Assembly: GCF_030408555.1 (NCBI RefSeq)
Contig: NZ_CP047048.1
Coordinates: forward strand, 248,001 to 312,000
Length of the DNA: 64,000 nucleotides
Origin: Corynebacterium aurimucosum
Lineage (GTDB): Bacteria > Actinomycetota > Actinomycetes > Mycobacteriales > Mycobacteriaceae
Direction: 5' to 3'
The notes beneath the pieces were generated by a model, which had not been told where the DNA came from, searched no databases, and saw nothing but the letters and a program-made list of their open reading frames with translations. Below are positions 19,238-28,645 of this stretch, piece by piece. Position 1 is the stretch's first letter. Each line of letters starts with the position of its first letter. Both the position numbers and the translations under genes were made by a program.

Positions 19238-20032
19238 CTAGGCCGGCGTGCGGGCTGCTTTCACTCCCACGGCTACTGTGGCAGCGAGTGAGAGTCCAAA
19301 CCAGACCCACGCATCCGCTACGCCCGCGCTGAAGGCGCGGGCTTTTTCTTGCACCGCGAACTGCGCATCCGTGCTTAAGACCGCGGGCAGGGTCGCGCTG
19401 CCATAGCTCACAATGAACAGCACGCCGATGAGCACGAAGAATGCGCCCGACACAATGGACAGGGTATTCGTGCGTACGGGGCCGAGTACCACCTCGCGCC
19501 CGCGCAGCCAGGACCACGAACCTACATCGAAGCGTTCCCACAGTGCGGCGAGCACAAAGAGCGGTGCGGCCATGCCGGCGGCATAAGCCACCATAATGAG
19601 CCCGCCGTAGAGCGCGCTGCCGGACGCAGCGGCCGTGGTGAGAACAGCACCCAAGAGTGGGCCCGCGCAAAAGCCCGCGAAGCCATAGACCGCGCCGAGT
19701 AGAAATACCCTTCCCCGCGCCTTACCGGACAGGGCATCCATGCCGGGGATGCGGAAACCGCCTCCCAAGGCGGTAAAGATTCCCAGCGCAATGATGATCC
19801 AGCCCGCCACTGTGATGACCTGGCCGCGGTATTGTGCAAGCAAGGCAGCCAGCCCCATGCCGATGGGCACGAGCGTGGTGCACAGGCCTAAGAAAAACAC
19901 CACAGTCTTTAGCAGCAGCTGGCGCTGCGACTCAAAGGCATAGGCAAAGAAGGCCGGCACCAACAGCGCTGAACAGGGGCTGATCAAGGTCAGCACACCG
20001 GCGATGACGGCGCCAAAAATTCCGATGCTCAT
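19238..20032 (-). CDS. ccdA: CcdA-type thiol-disulfide transmembrane transporter
   Basis: A polytopic protein of about 264 aa that passes reducing equivalents across the membrane to extracytoplasmic thioredoxin-like or cytochrome c maturation proteins. The paired cysteines of the family are in LISPCSALLVPAFF (helix 1) and FAGFCAGPLLGAVL (helix 4). The start is MSIGIFGAV at 20032; 22 additional in-frame upstream codons exist but overlap a better small reading frame, whose TGA overlaps this ATG. The DsbA-like gene upstream in the same run suggests a joint exported-protein redox function. Confidence 0.88.
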   Translation of the reverse strand: MSIGIFGAVIAGVLTLISPCSALLVPAFFAYAFESQRQLLLKTVVFFLGLCTTLVPIGMGLAALLAQYRGQVITVAGWIIIALGIFTALGGGFRIPGMDALSGKARGRVFLLGAVYGFAGFCAGPLLGAVLTTAAASGSALYGGLIMVAYAAGMAAPLFVLAALWERFDVGSWSWLRGREVVLGPVRTNTLSIVSGAFFVLIGVLFIVSYGSATLPAVLSTDAQFAVQEKARAFSAGVADAWVWFGLSLAATVAVGVKAARTPA

Positions 20033-20121
20033 ACGCTCACCCCTAGTGCATAACCGCCTAAGAATGCGGTCAAGATAACCAGTGCGATGAAGACCCACAC
20101 AATCAGTGGTGGTTTAGGCAT
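20029..20121 (-). CDS. 30-residue membrane peptide between dsbA-like and ccdA genes
   Basis: A short frame reading MPKPPLIVWVFIALVILTAF then LGGYALGVSV: one hydrophobic helix of about 18 residues. Its ATG overlaps the stop region of the DsbA-like gene (TTA at 20114-20116) and its TGA overlaps the ccdA ATG (ATGA), so all three genes are arranged for translational coupling. The lack of gaps and the clean membrane segment argue for a real gene. A role as a small subunit or stabiliser of CcdA is inference only. Confidence 0.6.
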   Translation of the reverse strand: MPKPPLIVWVFIALVILTAFLGGYALGVSV

Positions 20122-20983
20122 TGGCCGCCTTTCCCAGCTGCTCCTGGATGACCTGCTCAAAAACCTCTAGGGGCTGAGCACCACTGACGAACTGATCTCC
20201 CACCACGAAGGCCGGGGTGCCCGTAATACCGATCTGGGAAGCGTAGCTGGTGGCTGTCTCGATGACTTCGGTGTAGGTATCGTCCGTGGCCTGCTGGCGG
20301 AACTTATCCAAGTCCGCAACGCCGGCCTTCTCAGCAAACTTCATGAAGTCCTCGATGCCGAACTCGGGGTGACCACTGATGTCCTTGCTAGCGGTGTAGA
20401 GCTCGTGCTTGAACTCCTGGAACTTACCCTGTGCCGCGGCAGCGCGCCCAGCCTTGGCAGCCTCGATGGCGGCGGGGCCGTTCACGGGGAAGTCATTCCA
20501 CTCGATGCGCACTAAGCCCTTCTCCACGTACTTTTTAAGGATATCCGGCTCGGTGACATTGGCGTGGCGGGAGCAGAATGGGCACTCGAAATCGGAGAAC
20601 TCCGAAATCACCACAGGCGCATCCACCGCGCCCACGGCGAAAGGATCGTTCTCCTTCTTGCGGTGCACCACCGTGATATCCCCGCTCTTGGTGTCACCGC
20701 CGGGCCCGAACATCATCGGATCCCCCTTCCCATCGGAGAATTTCGTGCCGGGTGTGGCCTTGTCAGCGTCCTTCGCCAGGTCTTCGGTGGGTGCCGTGCT
20801 CGTCGCGGTCTCCTGCGCTGCGTGTGTTCCTTCATCGTTGGAAGAAGCACGTTCCGCCAGCAGGAAACCAATGATGATGGCCAGAATTACAATGATCACC
20901 AACAATCCCCACGCCACGGGGCTGATGGTGGATAGCGCTGATTTCTTCGAATCACTGGTGGGGCGAGAGGATGAACTAGGCAT
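20114..20983 (-). CDS. DsbA-like thioredoxin-fold oxidoreductase, membrane-anchored
   Basis: 289 aa: a short cytoplasmic N-terminus, one membrane helix (about residues 24-45, WGLLVIIVILAIIIGFLLA), an acidic/Thr linker, then a DsbA/thioredoxin domain with active site FECPFCSRH and the cis-proline loop GTPAFVVGDQF. It is expected to form or isomerise disulfides in exported proteins outside the membrane. Downstream overlap with the 30-residue peptide and ccdA suggests a redox operon, possibly serving the secreted cysteine-containing enzymes of the region. Confidence 0.88.
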   Translation of the reverse strand: MPSSSSRPTSDSKKSALSTISPVAWGLLVIIVILAIIIGFLLAERASSNDEGTHAAQETATSTAPTEDLAKDADKATPGTKFSDGKGDPMMFGPGGDTKSGDITVVHRKKENDPFAVGAVDAPVVISEFSDFECPFCSRHANVTEPDILKKYVEKGLVRIEWNDFPVNGPAAIEAAKAGRAAAAQGKFQEFKHELYTASKDISGHPEFGIEDFMKFAEKAGVADLDKFRQQATDDTYTEVIETATSYASQIGITGTPAFVVGDQFVSGAQPLEVFEQVIQEQLGKAANA

Positions 20984-21057
20984 GCGATTACCTTAACGCG
21001 TCTAGGCCCGTTTGGGTGATGGCGGCTCCTGACACAGAGCGAGGGACGCTTAGGCGC

Positions 21058-21126
21058 GTACGGATCGATCAATTAAGGGCTCAGATACCGCCGGCAGGTT
21101 TCGGCACTTATTTGATCGATCGGTAC
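21058..21126. repeat. 69-bp unit with 20-bp inverted arms downstream of rmlA
   Basis: Left arm 21058-21077 (GTACGGATCGATCAATTAAG) and right arm 21107-21126 are inverted copies differing at 2 of 20 positions, around a 29-nt loop. It lies between the rmlA stop and the start region of the DsbA-like gene. There is no T-run for a classical terminator; the GATCGATC core and tidy ends leave a small mobile or regulatory palindrome as alternatives. Confidence 0.6.
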
Positions 21127-21133
21127 CTCGGGC

Positions 21134-22000
21134 TCAATCTTCGTGGGCGGCGGCGAGGAGATAACGGCCATAGCCGGACTTCAGAAGGGGCTCGGCCAGC
21201 TCGGTGAGTGCTACGGCATCGATGAAGCCCTCTTCGAAGGCAGCCACCTCCGGCGAACCAATGACGGTGCCGGTGCGTTTTTGCATCACCTCGACGTAGG
21301 CCGAGGCCTCACTCATGGAGTCCACCGTGCCGGTATCCAGCCAGACGTCACCGCGCTGCATGCGCTTGACGCGCAGCTGCCCGCGGCGCAGGTATTCCTC
21401 GTTGACGGCGGTGATTTCTAACTCCCCGCGTGCGCTGGGCGTGATCGACTTGGCAATCTCCACCACGGAATTGTCATAGAAGTATAAGCCCACCACCGCA
21501 TGGTTGGATTTGGGGGCGGCGGGCTTTTCCTCGATGGACAGGGCTTGGCCGGAGTCATCAAAGTCCACGACGCCATAGCGCTGCGGATCGGAGACCTCGT
21601 AGGCAAAGATGATGCCCCCGCCGGGGTGGCTGCACTCATTCAGTGCAGTGGAAAAGCCGTGGCCATCAAAGATGTTGTCGCCCAAAACGAGGGCTACGTC
21701 GTCGTCACCGATGAAGTCTTCGGCGATGAGGAAGGCCTGCGCCAAACCTTCGGGCCGGGGCTGGACCGCGTAGTGCAGCATGAGGCCGAGCTGCGAGCCA
21801 TCACCGAGGAGGCGCTGGAAGGCTGCTTGGTCCTCCGGGGTAGTGATGATGAGGATCTCGCGGATACCGGCCTGGATCAGGGTGGTCAGGGGATAGTAGA
21901 CCATCGGCTTGTCATAGATGGGCATGAGCTGCTTCGAGATGCCCTTGGTGATGGGGTAGAGGCGGGTCCCAGAACCGCCAGCGAGGATGATGCCCTTCAT
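21134..22000 (-). CDS. rmlA: Glucose-1-phosphate thymidylyltransferase
   Basis: First enzyme of dTDP-L-rhamnose synthesis: glucose-1-P plus dTTP to dTDP-glucose. 288 aa from MKGIILAGG at 22000, with the signature [30 protein letters not shown] split across the nucleotide-binding loop, plus [11 protein letters not shown] and [10 protein letters not shown]. An in-frame ATG 87 bp further upstream would run into the inverted repeat at 22061-22126 and is not used. Rhamnose forms the linker between arabinogalactan and peptidoglycan. It is separated from the rest of the operon by the AlbA_2 unit. Confidence 0.95.
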   Translation of the reverse strand: MKGIILAGGSGTRLYPITKGISKQLMPIYDKPMVYYPLTTLIQAGIREILIITTPEDQAAFQRLLGDGSQLGLMLHYAVQPRPEGLAQAFLIAEDFIGDDDVALVLGDNIFDGHGFSTALNECSHPGGGIIFAYEVSDPQRYGVVDFDDSGQALSIEEKPAAPKSNHAVVGLYFYDNSVVEIAKSITPSARGELEITAVNEEYLRRGQLRVKRMQRGDVWLDTGTVDSMSEASAYVEVMQKRTGTVIGSPEVAAFEEGFIDAVALTELAEPLLKSGYGRYLLAAAHED

Positions 22001-22060
22001 GGGCTTCAAGCTTAACGGAGGAGATGCCCGCGCTGGCGTACGGCGGCGCGGACTGGTGAA

Positions 22061-22126
22061 CATAACACTTAACTTCCCACTTAACATAACACCTGGGAAG
22101 TTAAGTGTTATGTCGAGTGTTATGTT
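22061..22126. repeat. Left 66-bp terminal inverted repeat of the AlbA_2 unit
   Basis: Reverse complement of the copy at 23588-23653 with 64 of 66 bases identical. It contains its own perfect hairpin: a 20-bp arm starting ACATAACACTTAAC (22060-22079) pairs with 22094-22113 around a 14-nt loop. It ends directly at the stop codon of the AlbA_2 gene. Confidence 0.9.
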
Positions 22127-23560
22127 CTATTTGCGCAGCCTGTAACGCTGTTTGGGGCTGCGTCCGGGCTCCGTCTTCTCTGCGATGTTATCGCGAATGA
22201 GCTCATTCAGTGCGTTCTGGACTGCTGTGCGGCTGAGCTTTGTAGCCTCAACTAGCTCCGTTGTGGATACGGACGGACTGCCGTGGAGTAGGTGTTCCAC
22301 GTGATCGCGGGCGGTGCCATAGCGTTCCTGGCTGGCTACCCTGCGCCGGTGGAAAATGATGGTAAAGCTGTCGAGCCGATTGATCATTTCTGGCTTAGGC
22401 ATGAGTGCATCAGCCAAGGCCTGGTGGATGGTGGCGATGCCCGTGCCGCGGTTCTCTGCGGCAACGCCGCCTTCAGGCAAGGGAATGTCCTCGAGAAACG
22501 TGGCAAGGCGCTGATTGCGGGTAGAGCTGACGCCAGCTTCTCCAAGATTACGGAGCGTAACCCCGCCATAAAGGCCGCCGGGGTTAGTGATTTCCAAGCG
22601 GTCAACAAACATGTTGATCTGAACTTGGCTGCCGCGAGCTGTCGGGGAGTAGTCGCGGTGCATGAGCGCATTCACTAATGCTTCACGGACAGCGACGAGG
22701 GGGTAATCTGGAAGCGCGGTCCGGGATTTGTCGCCGATAAAGCCGGCGGTGCGCATGTTCTTCTTTACAATATCGATGCCTTCGCTCACTAGTTCCGGAA
22801 TCGTCCCGTGAAGGGTAGCGCTGTCGAGGAGACGAATACCCGTGGTGACATCACCTTTCGACGTACCAGGGAAGAGAGCGAAGGTGACCGTTAATCGGGG
22901 GAAGAATTCCTGCGGATAGTCACCCATGACAAGAAGTGAGGCCAACGTGGGATGGCCGTCCTTGAGGACTCGCAGGCGTTTGAGTGCCGTGTCCTGTCCA
23001 TTCGCAAAGGTCTTGGGGCGGCGCTCTTTCTGCACTTGGAGGAAGTCATCAAGAGTGGCGCCCTCAATGTCTTCCAATGTGGCATCCGGGATGGCATCTT
23101 CATCCCAGGTCGGTTGTGCGTGCTCTTCAACGAGTCGATTAACCTCGTACTGGGACAGACGTGTATCACCATCACCGGTGCGAATGTAGCTCCCTTTGTA
23201 TAGTCCCCTTTCGGCCATATAGCAGGGCTTATCGCGTGCGGGAAACTCATCGATCTCTGCGACGAGTATGTGGCTGCTTTCAAACTCGATGACGTCGATC
23301 CGCGGGCGGACCGGAGGGATGAGCTGTTGGCAGCGTGTTTCCAATTGGTCTTGGGCGGTGGAGGCGGAGAATTTCTTAATCGGAGTGAAGCCGTCCTGCT
23401 CTGACAGGCCGATGATAAGGGTCCCGCCGTTTCCGTTTGCGAAGGCGCTGAGGGTGGAGAGTACTTCTTTGCCGACAGAAGATTTGACCTCTACAGACTG
23501 TTTATCGCTTCCAATGACGCGGAGCTGTGCGATCAGTTCGGAGAGTGTTGTAGGGGTCAT
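22127..23560 (-). CDS. AlbA_2 (Schlafen-type) / HATPase-like / winged-helix protein
   Basis: 477 aa, similar to COG2865-type proteins. N-terminal AlbA_2 domain (about 10-130: VEVKSSVGKEVL, FANGNGGTLIIGLSE, basic/acidic DEFPARDKPCY, GSYIRTGDGDTRLS), a middle region, then an ATPase-like block (about 285-400: VREALVNALMHRDYS, LEITNPGGLYGGV, RNQRLATFLEDI, NRGTGIATIH) and a C-terminal winged helix (about 430-477: VSTTELVEATKLSRTAVQNALNELI). Proteins of this build are annotated as regulators or predicted nucleic-acid-acting ATPases; some AlbA_2 relatives occur in phage-defence loci. GAGAAAGG precedes the ATG. The promoter, if its own, must lie within the right repeat. Confidence 0.85.
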   Translation of the reverse strand: MTPTTLSELIAQLRVIGSDKQSVEVKSSVGKEVLSTLSAFANGNGGTLIIGLSEQDGFTPIKKFSASTAQDQLETRCQQLIPPVRPRIDVIEFESSHILVAEIDEFPARDKPCYMAERGLYKGSYIRTGDGDTRLSQYEVNRLVEEHAQPTWDEDAIPDATLEDIEGATLDDFLQVQKERRPKTFANGQDTALKRLRVLKDGHPTLASLLVMGDYPQEFFPRLTVTFALFPGTSKGDVTTGIRLLDSATLHGTIPELVSEGIDIVKKNMRTAGFIGDKSRTALPDYPLVAVREALVNALMHRDYSPTARGSQVQINMFVDRLEITNPGGLYGGVTLRNLGEAGVSSTRNQRLATFLEDIPLPEGGVAAENRGTGIATIHQALADALMPKPEMINRLDSFTIIFHRRRVASQERYGTARDHVEHLLHGSPSVSTTELVEATKLSRTAVQNALNELIRDNIAEKTEPGRSPKQRYRLRK

Positions 23561-23587
23561 GAGCAGGCCTTTCTCTTGGTGCGCCCT

Positions 23588-23653
23588 AACATAACACTCA
23601 ACATACCACTTAACTTCCCAGGTGTTATGTTAAGTGGGAAGTTAAGTGTTATG
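23588..23653. repeat. Right 66-bp terminal inverted repeat of the AlbA_2 unit
   Basis: Inverted copy of 22061-22126 with two mismatches. It starts 27 bp upstream of the AlbA_2 ATG and contains, on its outer edge, the TTA (23649-23651) that is the rmlCD stop codon. Confidence 0.9.
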
Positions 23654-25013
23654 CCGGATAAAGGCCCAGGTAAAGCGCCAACGCGGCCCGCCAATTCATG
23701 GGTTTGAAGCCGGTGGCTTCAATCTTGGACAGGTCGAAGGTGGACTCCTTCGGGCGAGGAGCCTCGGGCCCGGCAATTTCGCGGTACTGCTCGGTGCTGA
23801 CCGGCGTGACATCGGCGGGATCCTGGCCCACACCGGTGAAGACGGCCATGGCGATCTCATCGCGGCCCACCACATCGCCCGAGTTAGAGATGTTGTACAC
23901 GCCGTAGTCGGATTCGGTCTTGAGCAGGTGGATGATGCCCTTGGCCAGATCCTCGGCAAAGGTGGGGCGTCCGCGTTGATCGTGGATGACGGAGGGCTTG
24001 ACTCCCTTAGTCGCCAGCGAGCGCATCGTGGCCATGAAGTTGGCACCGTCGCCGAATACCCACGAGGTACGGATGACATAGTGGCGCGGCGCGGTTTGCG
24101 CGGCGGTATCGCCCGCGGCTTTCGACGCCCCGTAGGCCGACAGTGGGGAAGGCATTTCCTCCTCGGAGTGAACCTCGTTAGAGCCGTCGAAGATATAGTC
24201 GCTGGAAACGTGCACTAAGGTCAGGCTATTCTCCGCCGCAATGCGCGCGAGCTTCGCCGGGGCGGAAGCGTTGACGGCCCAGGCTGCGGCGCGATCGTCC
24301 TCCGCGCCGTTGACATCGTTATAGGCCGCGCAGTTGATGATGGCGGAGTACTGCTTCCACGGGCGGGCAGGCGGGGTGGTGATGTCGAAGTCTAAGTGCC
24401 CACAGAACTCCACCGCGCCCAAGCCAGCGGAGGGCAAGAACTTCTTTAATGCGCGACCCAGCTGCCCGTTGGCGCCGGTGACTAGGATGCGGCGAGGTGG
24501 CATGGGGGTAACGGCGGCAAGCGCGGGGTGCTCCTTGTCTTTGTCGGAGATCTCCGTCGGTTCCAGCGGCCAGTCCACCATGTCCAGGTTGACGCAGGTG
24601 TACTCCGCATCCGGGGACCAGTGGTCATTGACCAGGTAGGAGTAGGCGCAGGCCTCCAGCGCCTGGAAACCGTTGGCCACACCGCGCGGCACGAAGACCG
24701 CCACGTCCTCGCGCAGCTCGTGGGTTACCAGTTGGCCAAAGGTAGAAGAGCCCTCACGCAGATCGCACCACGCGCCGAAGGCCCGGCCGGAGGCCACCGA
24801 GACCAGCTTGTCCCAGGGCTCCGCGTGCAACCCGCGCGTAACCCCCTTCTCCGCATTGAAGGAAACGTTGTTTTGCACCGGTTGGAAGTCAGGCAAACCT
24901 GCCGCCACCATCTTCTCACGCTGCCAGTTCTCTTTGAACCAGCCGCGGTTATCCCCGTGGACGTCGAGCTCCACAATGAGCAGGCCCTCAATGGCCGTTG
25001 ACTGCACCTTCAT
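23649..25013 (-). CDS. rmlCD: Bifunctional dTDP-4-keto-sugar 3,5-epimerase / dTDP-4-keto-rhamnose reductase
   Basis: A 454-residue fusion catalysing the last two steps to dTDP-L-rhamnose. Residues 1 to about 175 are an RmlC cupin (GDNRGWFKENWQREKM, GVTRGLHAEPWDKLVSV with catalytic His, RGVANGFQAL), and from about 180 an RmlD short-chain reductase (RILVTGANGQLGRAL, VHVSSDYIFDG, SAYGASKAAGD with the YxxxK pair). The start is ATG at 25013, 7 bp after the rmlB stop; the longer in-frame extension overlaps rmlB and is rejected. The stop codon lies inside the right inverted repeat of the AlbA_2 unit, so the natural C-terminus may have been replaced. Confidence 0.93.
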   Translation of the reverse strand: MKVQSTAIEGLLIVELDVHGDNRGWFKENWQREKMVAAGLPDFQPVQNNVSFNAEKGVTRGLHAEPWDKLVSVASGRAFGAWCDLREGSSTFGQLVTHELREDVAVFVPRGVANGFQALEACAYSYLVNDHWSPDAEYTCVNLDMVDWPLEPTEISDKDKEHPALAAVTPMPPRRILVTGANGQLGRALKKFLPSAGLGAVEFCGHLDFDITTPPARPWKQYSAIINCAAYNDVNGAEDDRAAAWAVNASAPAKLARIAAENSLTLVHVSSDYIFDGSNEVHSEEEMPSPLSAYGASKAAGDTAAQTAPRHYVIRTSWVFGDGANFMATMRSLATKGVKPSVIHDQRGRPTFAEDLAKGIIHLLKTESDYGVYNISNSGDVVGRDEIAMAVFTGVGQDPADVTPVSTEQYREIAGPEAPRPKESTFDLSKIEATGFKPMNWRAALALYLGLYPA

Positions 25014-25020
25014 GGTTTCT

Positions 25021-26052
<1,032 letters not shown>

Positions 26053-26084
26053 TCATGGTACTGCCGGGATGAAGCGGCCGATTT

Positions 26085-27443
26085 TTATAGCGGGAAGCGC
26101 GGCAGCTCCGGCTTATCCAACCACTGGGCTAGGAGCTGGTCGACGTCACCCGGGTTCTCCGCTGCCTCGCGCATGCGGCTGATGAGATCCTCCGGGGTCA
26201 CCACCGAGTGCTGCGCTGCGGTGAGGTACTCCCGCACCGTGCGGAAGAAGGCCTCATCACCCACGAGGCGGCGCAGCGAGTGGACGGTCAGCGCACCGCG
26301 CTTGTAGACGCGGTCATCGAACATATCGCGCGTACCAGGATCGCTGAGCAGAATGTCCTGCTTCTTGCGGGCCAGCACCTGATAATGCGAGCGCGCTGAT
26401 TCATGTGCCGGGCGGCCATGTGCGTGCTCAAACCACAGCCACTCGCAGTAGCAGGCAAAACCTTCGTTGAGCCAGATATCCTTCCACTCCATCAGGCCCA
26501 CGGAGTTGCCGAACCACTGGTGGGAGAGCTCGTGCGCGATGAGCCGCTCGAAGACATGATCACCCTTGACGTGGTTGGAGCCAAAGATAGACAGGCCCTG
26601 GGCTTCGAGCGGGATTTCTAGCTCATCATCGGTGATGACTACCTGGTAATCGGCGAAAGGATAGTGGCCAAAGAGTGTGGAGTAGAAGTCCACCATCTCC
26701 TGCTGCTGGGCAAATTCTTCGAGCACCACCGGCTTGAGGCGGGCCGGTGCCCACGCGCGGACGTTGGCCCCAAGTGGGATCTCGATGTACTCACCAACTT
26801 GGACCGTGGCGAGGTAGGTGGCCATGGGGTGCTTGACGCGGTAGTGCCAGCGCGTCATGGAACCACCCGCGCTGCGGCGGGAGACCAGCTTGCCGTTGGA
26901 GATGACCACGAAAGGATCGTCGGCGGTAATTCGAATATCGTAGGTGGCCTTTGCGGACGGGGTGTCATCGCACGGGAACCAACTGGGCGCGCCATTGGGC
27001 TGGCTAGCTACCAAAGAGCCAGAATCCGTCTCCTCCCAGCCGATCTCACCCCATGGCGTGCGCAGCGGGCGGGGTGAGCCGCCATAGCGGATCAGCAGTT
27101 CAAACTCTTGGCCTTCCACGATTGTGTCGGCGAAGTTCAAGCGCAGCTTCCCACCGGATAGGCGGAACTTGGCCACGCGCGGTGCATGCTTCGCCGTGAT
27201 GCGACGAGCGACCATGGCGCCGCCGAGGTCGAGGGTGAGCTTGTCCAAGTCCCCCAACGCGCGAATATGGAGCACAGCTTCGCCTTGGAGCATGTTGGGT
27301 TCCACGCGGTAGGCCAGGTCCAAGTCATAGTGGGTGATTTCGAAGCCGAGGTTGAAATCCACCCCGGTATAGCTATCCCGAGTAGGTGCGGCGTGGCCGC
27401 GGGCGGACGAGATATGCGAAAGGGCGGTAGAAAGCAGCTTCAT
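26085..27443 (-). CDS. M1-family zinc aminopeptidase (short form)
   Basis: 452 aa with an N-terminal beta domain and gluzincin catalytic domain. Zinc site: HELSHQWFGN followed after 18 residues by NEGFACYCEW (HExxH-18-E), near residues 302-326. The exopeptidase GxMEN-like position is replaced by LSIFGSN, so substrate type is less certain. It is about half the length of PepN because the C-terminal helical domain is absent, as in other short actinobacterial M1 proteins. No signal peptide; probably cytoplasmic. Confidence 0.87.
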   Translation of the reverse strand: MKLLSTALSHISSARGHAAPTRDSYTGVDFNLGFEITHYDLDLAYRVEPNMLQGEAVLHIRALGDLDKLTLDLGGAMVARRITAKHAPRVAKFRLSGGKLRLNFADTIVEGQEFELLIRYGGSPRPLRTPWGEIGWEETDSGSLVASQPNGAPSWFPCDDTPSAKATYDIRITADDPFVVISNGKLVSRRSAGGSMTRWHYRVKHPMATYLATVQVGEYIEIPLGANVRAWAPARLKPVVLEEFAQQQEMVDFYSTLFGHYPFADYQVVITDDELEIPLEAQGLSIFGSNHVKGDHVFERLIAHELSHQWFGNSVGLMEWKDIWLNEGFACYCEWLWFEHAHGRPAHESARSHYQVLARKKQDILLSDPGTRDMFDDRVYKRGALTVHSLRRLVGDEAFFRTVREYLTAAQHSVVTPEDLISRMREAAENPGDVDQLLAQWLDKPELPRFPL

Positions 27444-27527
27444 AATGCCGCTATCCTACCGCCCTGTTTGACTTATCCGAAGCCAGGGGAGCAGGCATGC
27501 CGAACCACGACATGCTTAGCCCACTGT

Positions 27528-28607
27528 TTAGGAGTTGAAGGCTTCCTCAAAGGTAGGCCAGGACTTCACCAGGTCCTCGCGCCAGCCCGGCCAGGAGTGC
27601 GTGCCCACATTGCGGAGGTTGTAAGTTGCCGGAATGTTCTGCTTATCCAGCTTTGCCTTGAGCATGTGGGTGCAGTGGTTAACGGCAGCCTCGATGACGC
27701 CGCCTTCCACCTGCAGCTGCGCCGAGCCCAGGTAGGCCGTCAACGGGCTGTAACCCTTGTTGATGTAGTAGGACGGGGTATCCTGCTCACCGGCGAAGCC
27801 CGATGCGGAGGAGATGTACAGCTTGGTGCCGCGCAGCTTCTCAGAGTTCATCAGGGCGTCGTTGTAGCGGTTGTAGGCAGAGCCCATCGGTCCCCACATC
27901 TGCTCCGGCTGGCCGCCACCGCGGTTCACAGTGAGGCGCAGGAACTCGTACTCGGTGGGGTAGGCGGTCGCAGCACAGCCGGCGAAGGAACCAACTGCGT
28001 CATAGAAGCCTTGGTTGTGCTGAGCAAACAGCAATGACGACGTCGCGGACATGGACATGCCGGCGACGGCGCGCTTATTGCTTGCGTTCAGACGCTCCTC
28101 CAGCGGTCCCGGCAGCTCCTTGGTCAGGAAGGTCTCCCACTTCTGCGGGCCCTTGAGGTACTTGCCGTTGGGCTCCTCCAGCCAGTCGGTGTAGTAGGAG
28201 AAAGCGCCTGCCTGCGGAACCACCACGTTGACGTCCTTCTCAGCGTAGAAGTCCACGACATCCGACATGTACAACCAGTCGGAATCCTGCTCGGCGGAAC
28301 CAGCGCCGTTGAGCAGGTAGACCGTCGGGCGGTCCGGGTTCTTGGCCGGGATGACAGCAAGCGGAATGGCGCGGCCGTTCATCGCCGGCGAGGTAGCCTG
28401 CAGCTTGAGAACGCGGGCGTCATCCTTGTAGTGGTCATACCACTTCTGGCTCTCCACCTCCGGGGTGACCTGCAGGTCCGAGATGGTGGATAGGGCAGTG
28501 TCACCCGCAACCTGCTGCGCGGTGAGGGTGGCAGCACCCGCAACGGGGCTGACCAGCGCGGCGGCACACAGCGCGCCGGCGGTGAGGAGAGAGCTAAGAC
28601 GCTTCAT
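27528..28607 (-). CDS. Secreted corynomycolyltransferase (antigen 85-like), copy 1
   Basis: 359 aa with signal peptide (MKRLSSLLTAGALCAAALVS, cleavage after PVAGA). The alpha/beta-hydrolase esterase domain has VYLLNGAGSAEQDSDW, the nucleophile elbow AGMSMSATSSLLFAQ, and a C-terminal catalytic His in NVGTHSWPGWREDL. The enzyme transfers corynomycolates from trehalose monocorynomycolate to trehalose or arabinogalactan in the outer membrane. It lies 38 bp downstream of a paralogue on the same strand, so this is a tandem duplication. Confidence 0.92.
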   Translation of the reverse strand: MKRLSSLLTAGALCAAALVSPVAGAATLTAQQVAGDTALSTISDLQVTPEVESQKWYDHYKDDARVLKLQATSPAMNGRAIPLAVIPAKNPDRPTVYLLNGAGSAEQDSDWLYMSDVVDFYAEKDVNVVVPQAGAFSYYTDWLEEPNGKYLKGPQKWETFLTKELPGPLEERLNASNKRAVAGMSMSATSSLLFAQHNQGFYDAVGSFAGCAATAYPTEYEFLRLTVNRGGGQPEQMWGPMGSAYNRYNDALMNSEKLRGTKLYISSASGFAGEQDTPSYYINKGYSPLTAYLGSAQLQVEGGVIEAAVNHCTHMLKAKLDKQNIPATYNLRNVGTHSWPGWREDLVKSWPTFEEAFNS

Positions 28608-28645
28608 AACGTTCCTTATTCAATAATTGGTACGGCGAATAGAGC

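Larger units (their letters stand above)
22061..23653 (-). mobile_element. Putative single-gene mobile unit inside the rml operon
   Basis: 1593 bp consisting only of two near-identical 66-bp inverted repeats and one gene (AlbA_2/ATPase/winged helix). It sits between rmlCD and rmlA, genes contiguous in a standard rml operon, and the rmlCD stop codon is itself inside the right repeat. No target-site duplication is visible and no recognised transposase is encoded, so it could be a non-autonomous or unconventional mobile element, or a regulatory cassette. Confidence 0.55.
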
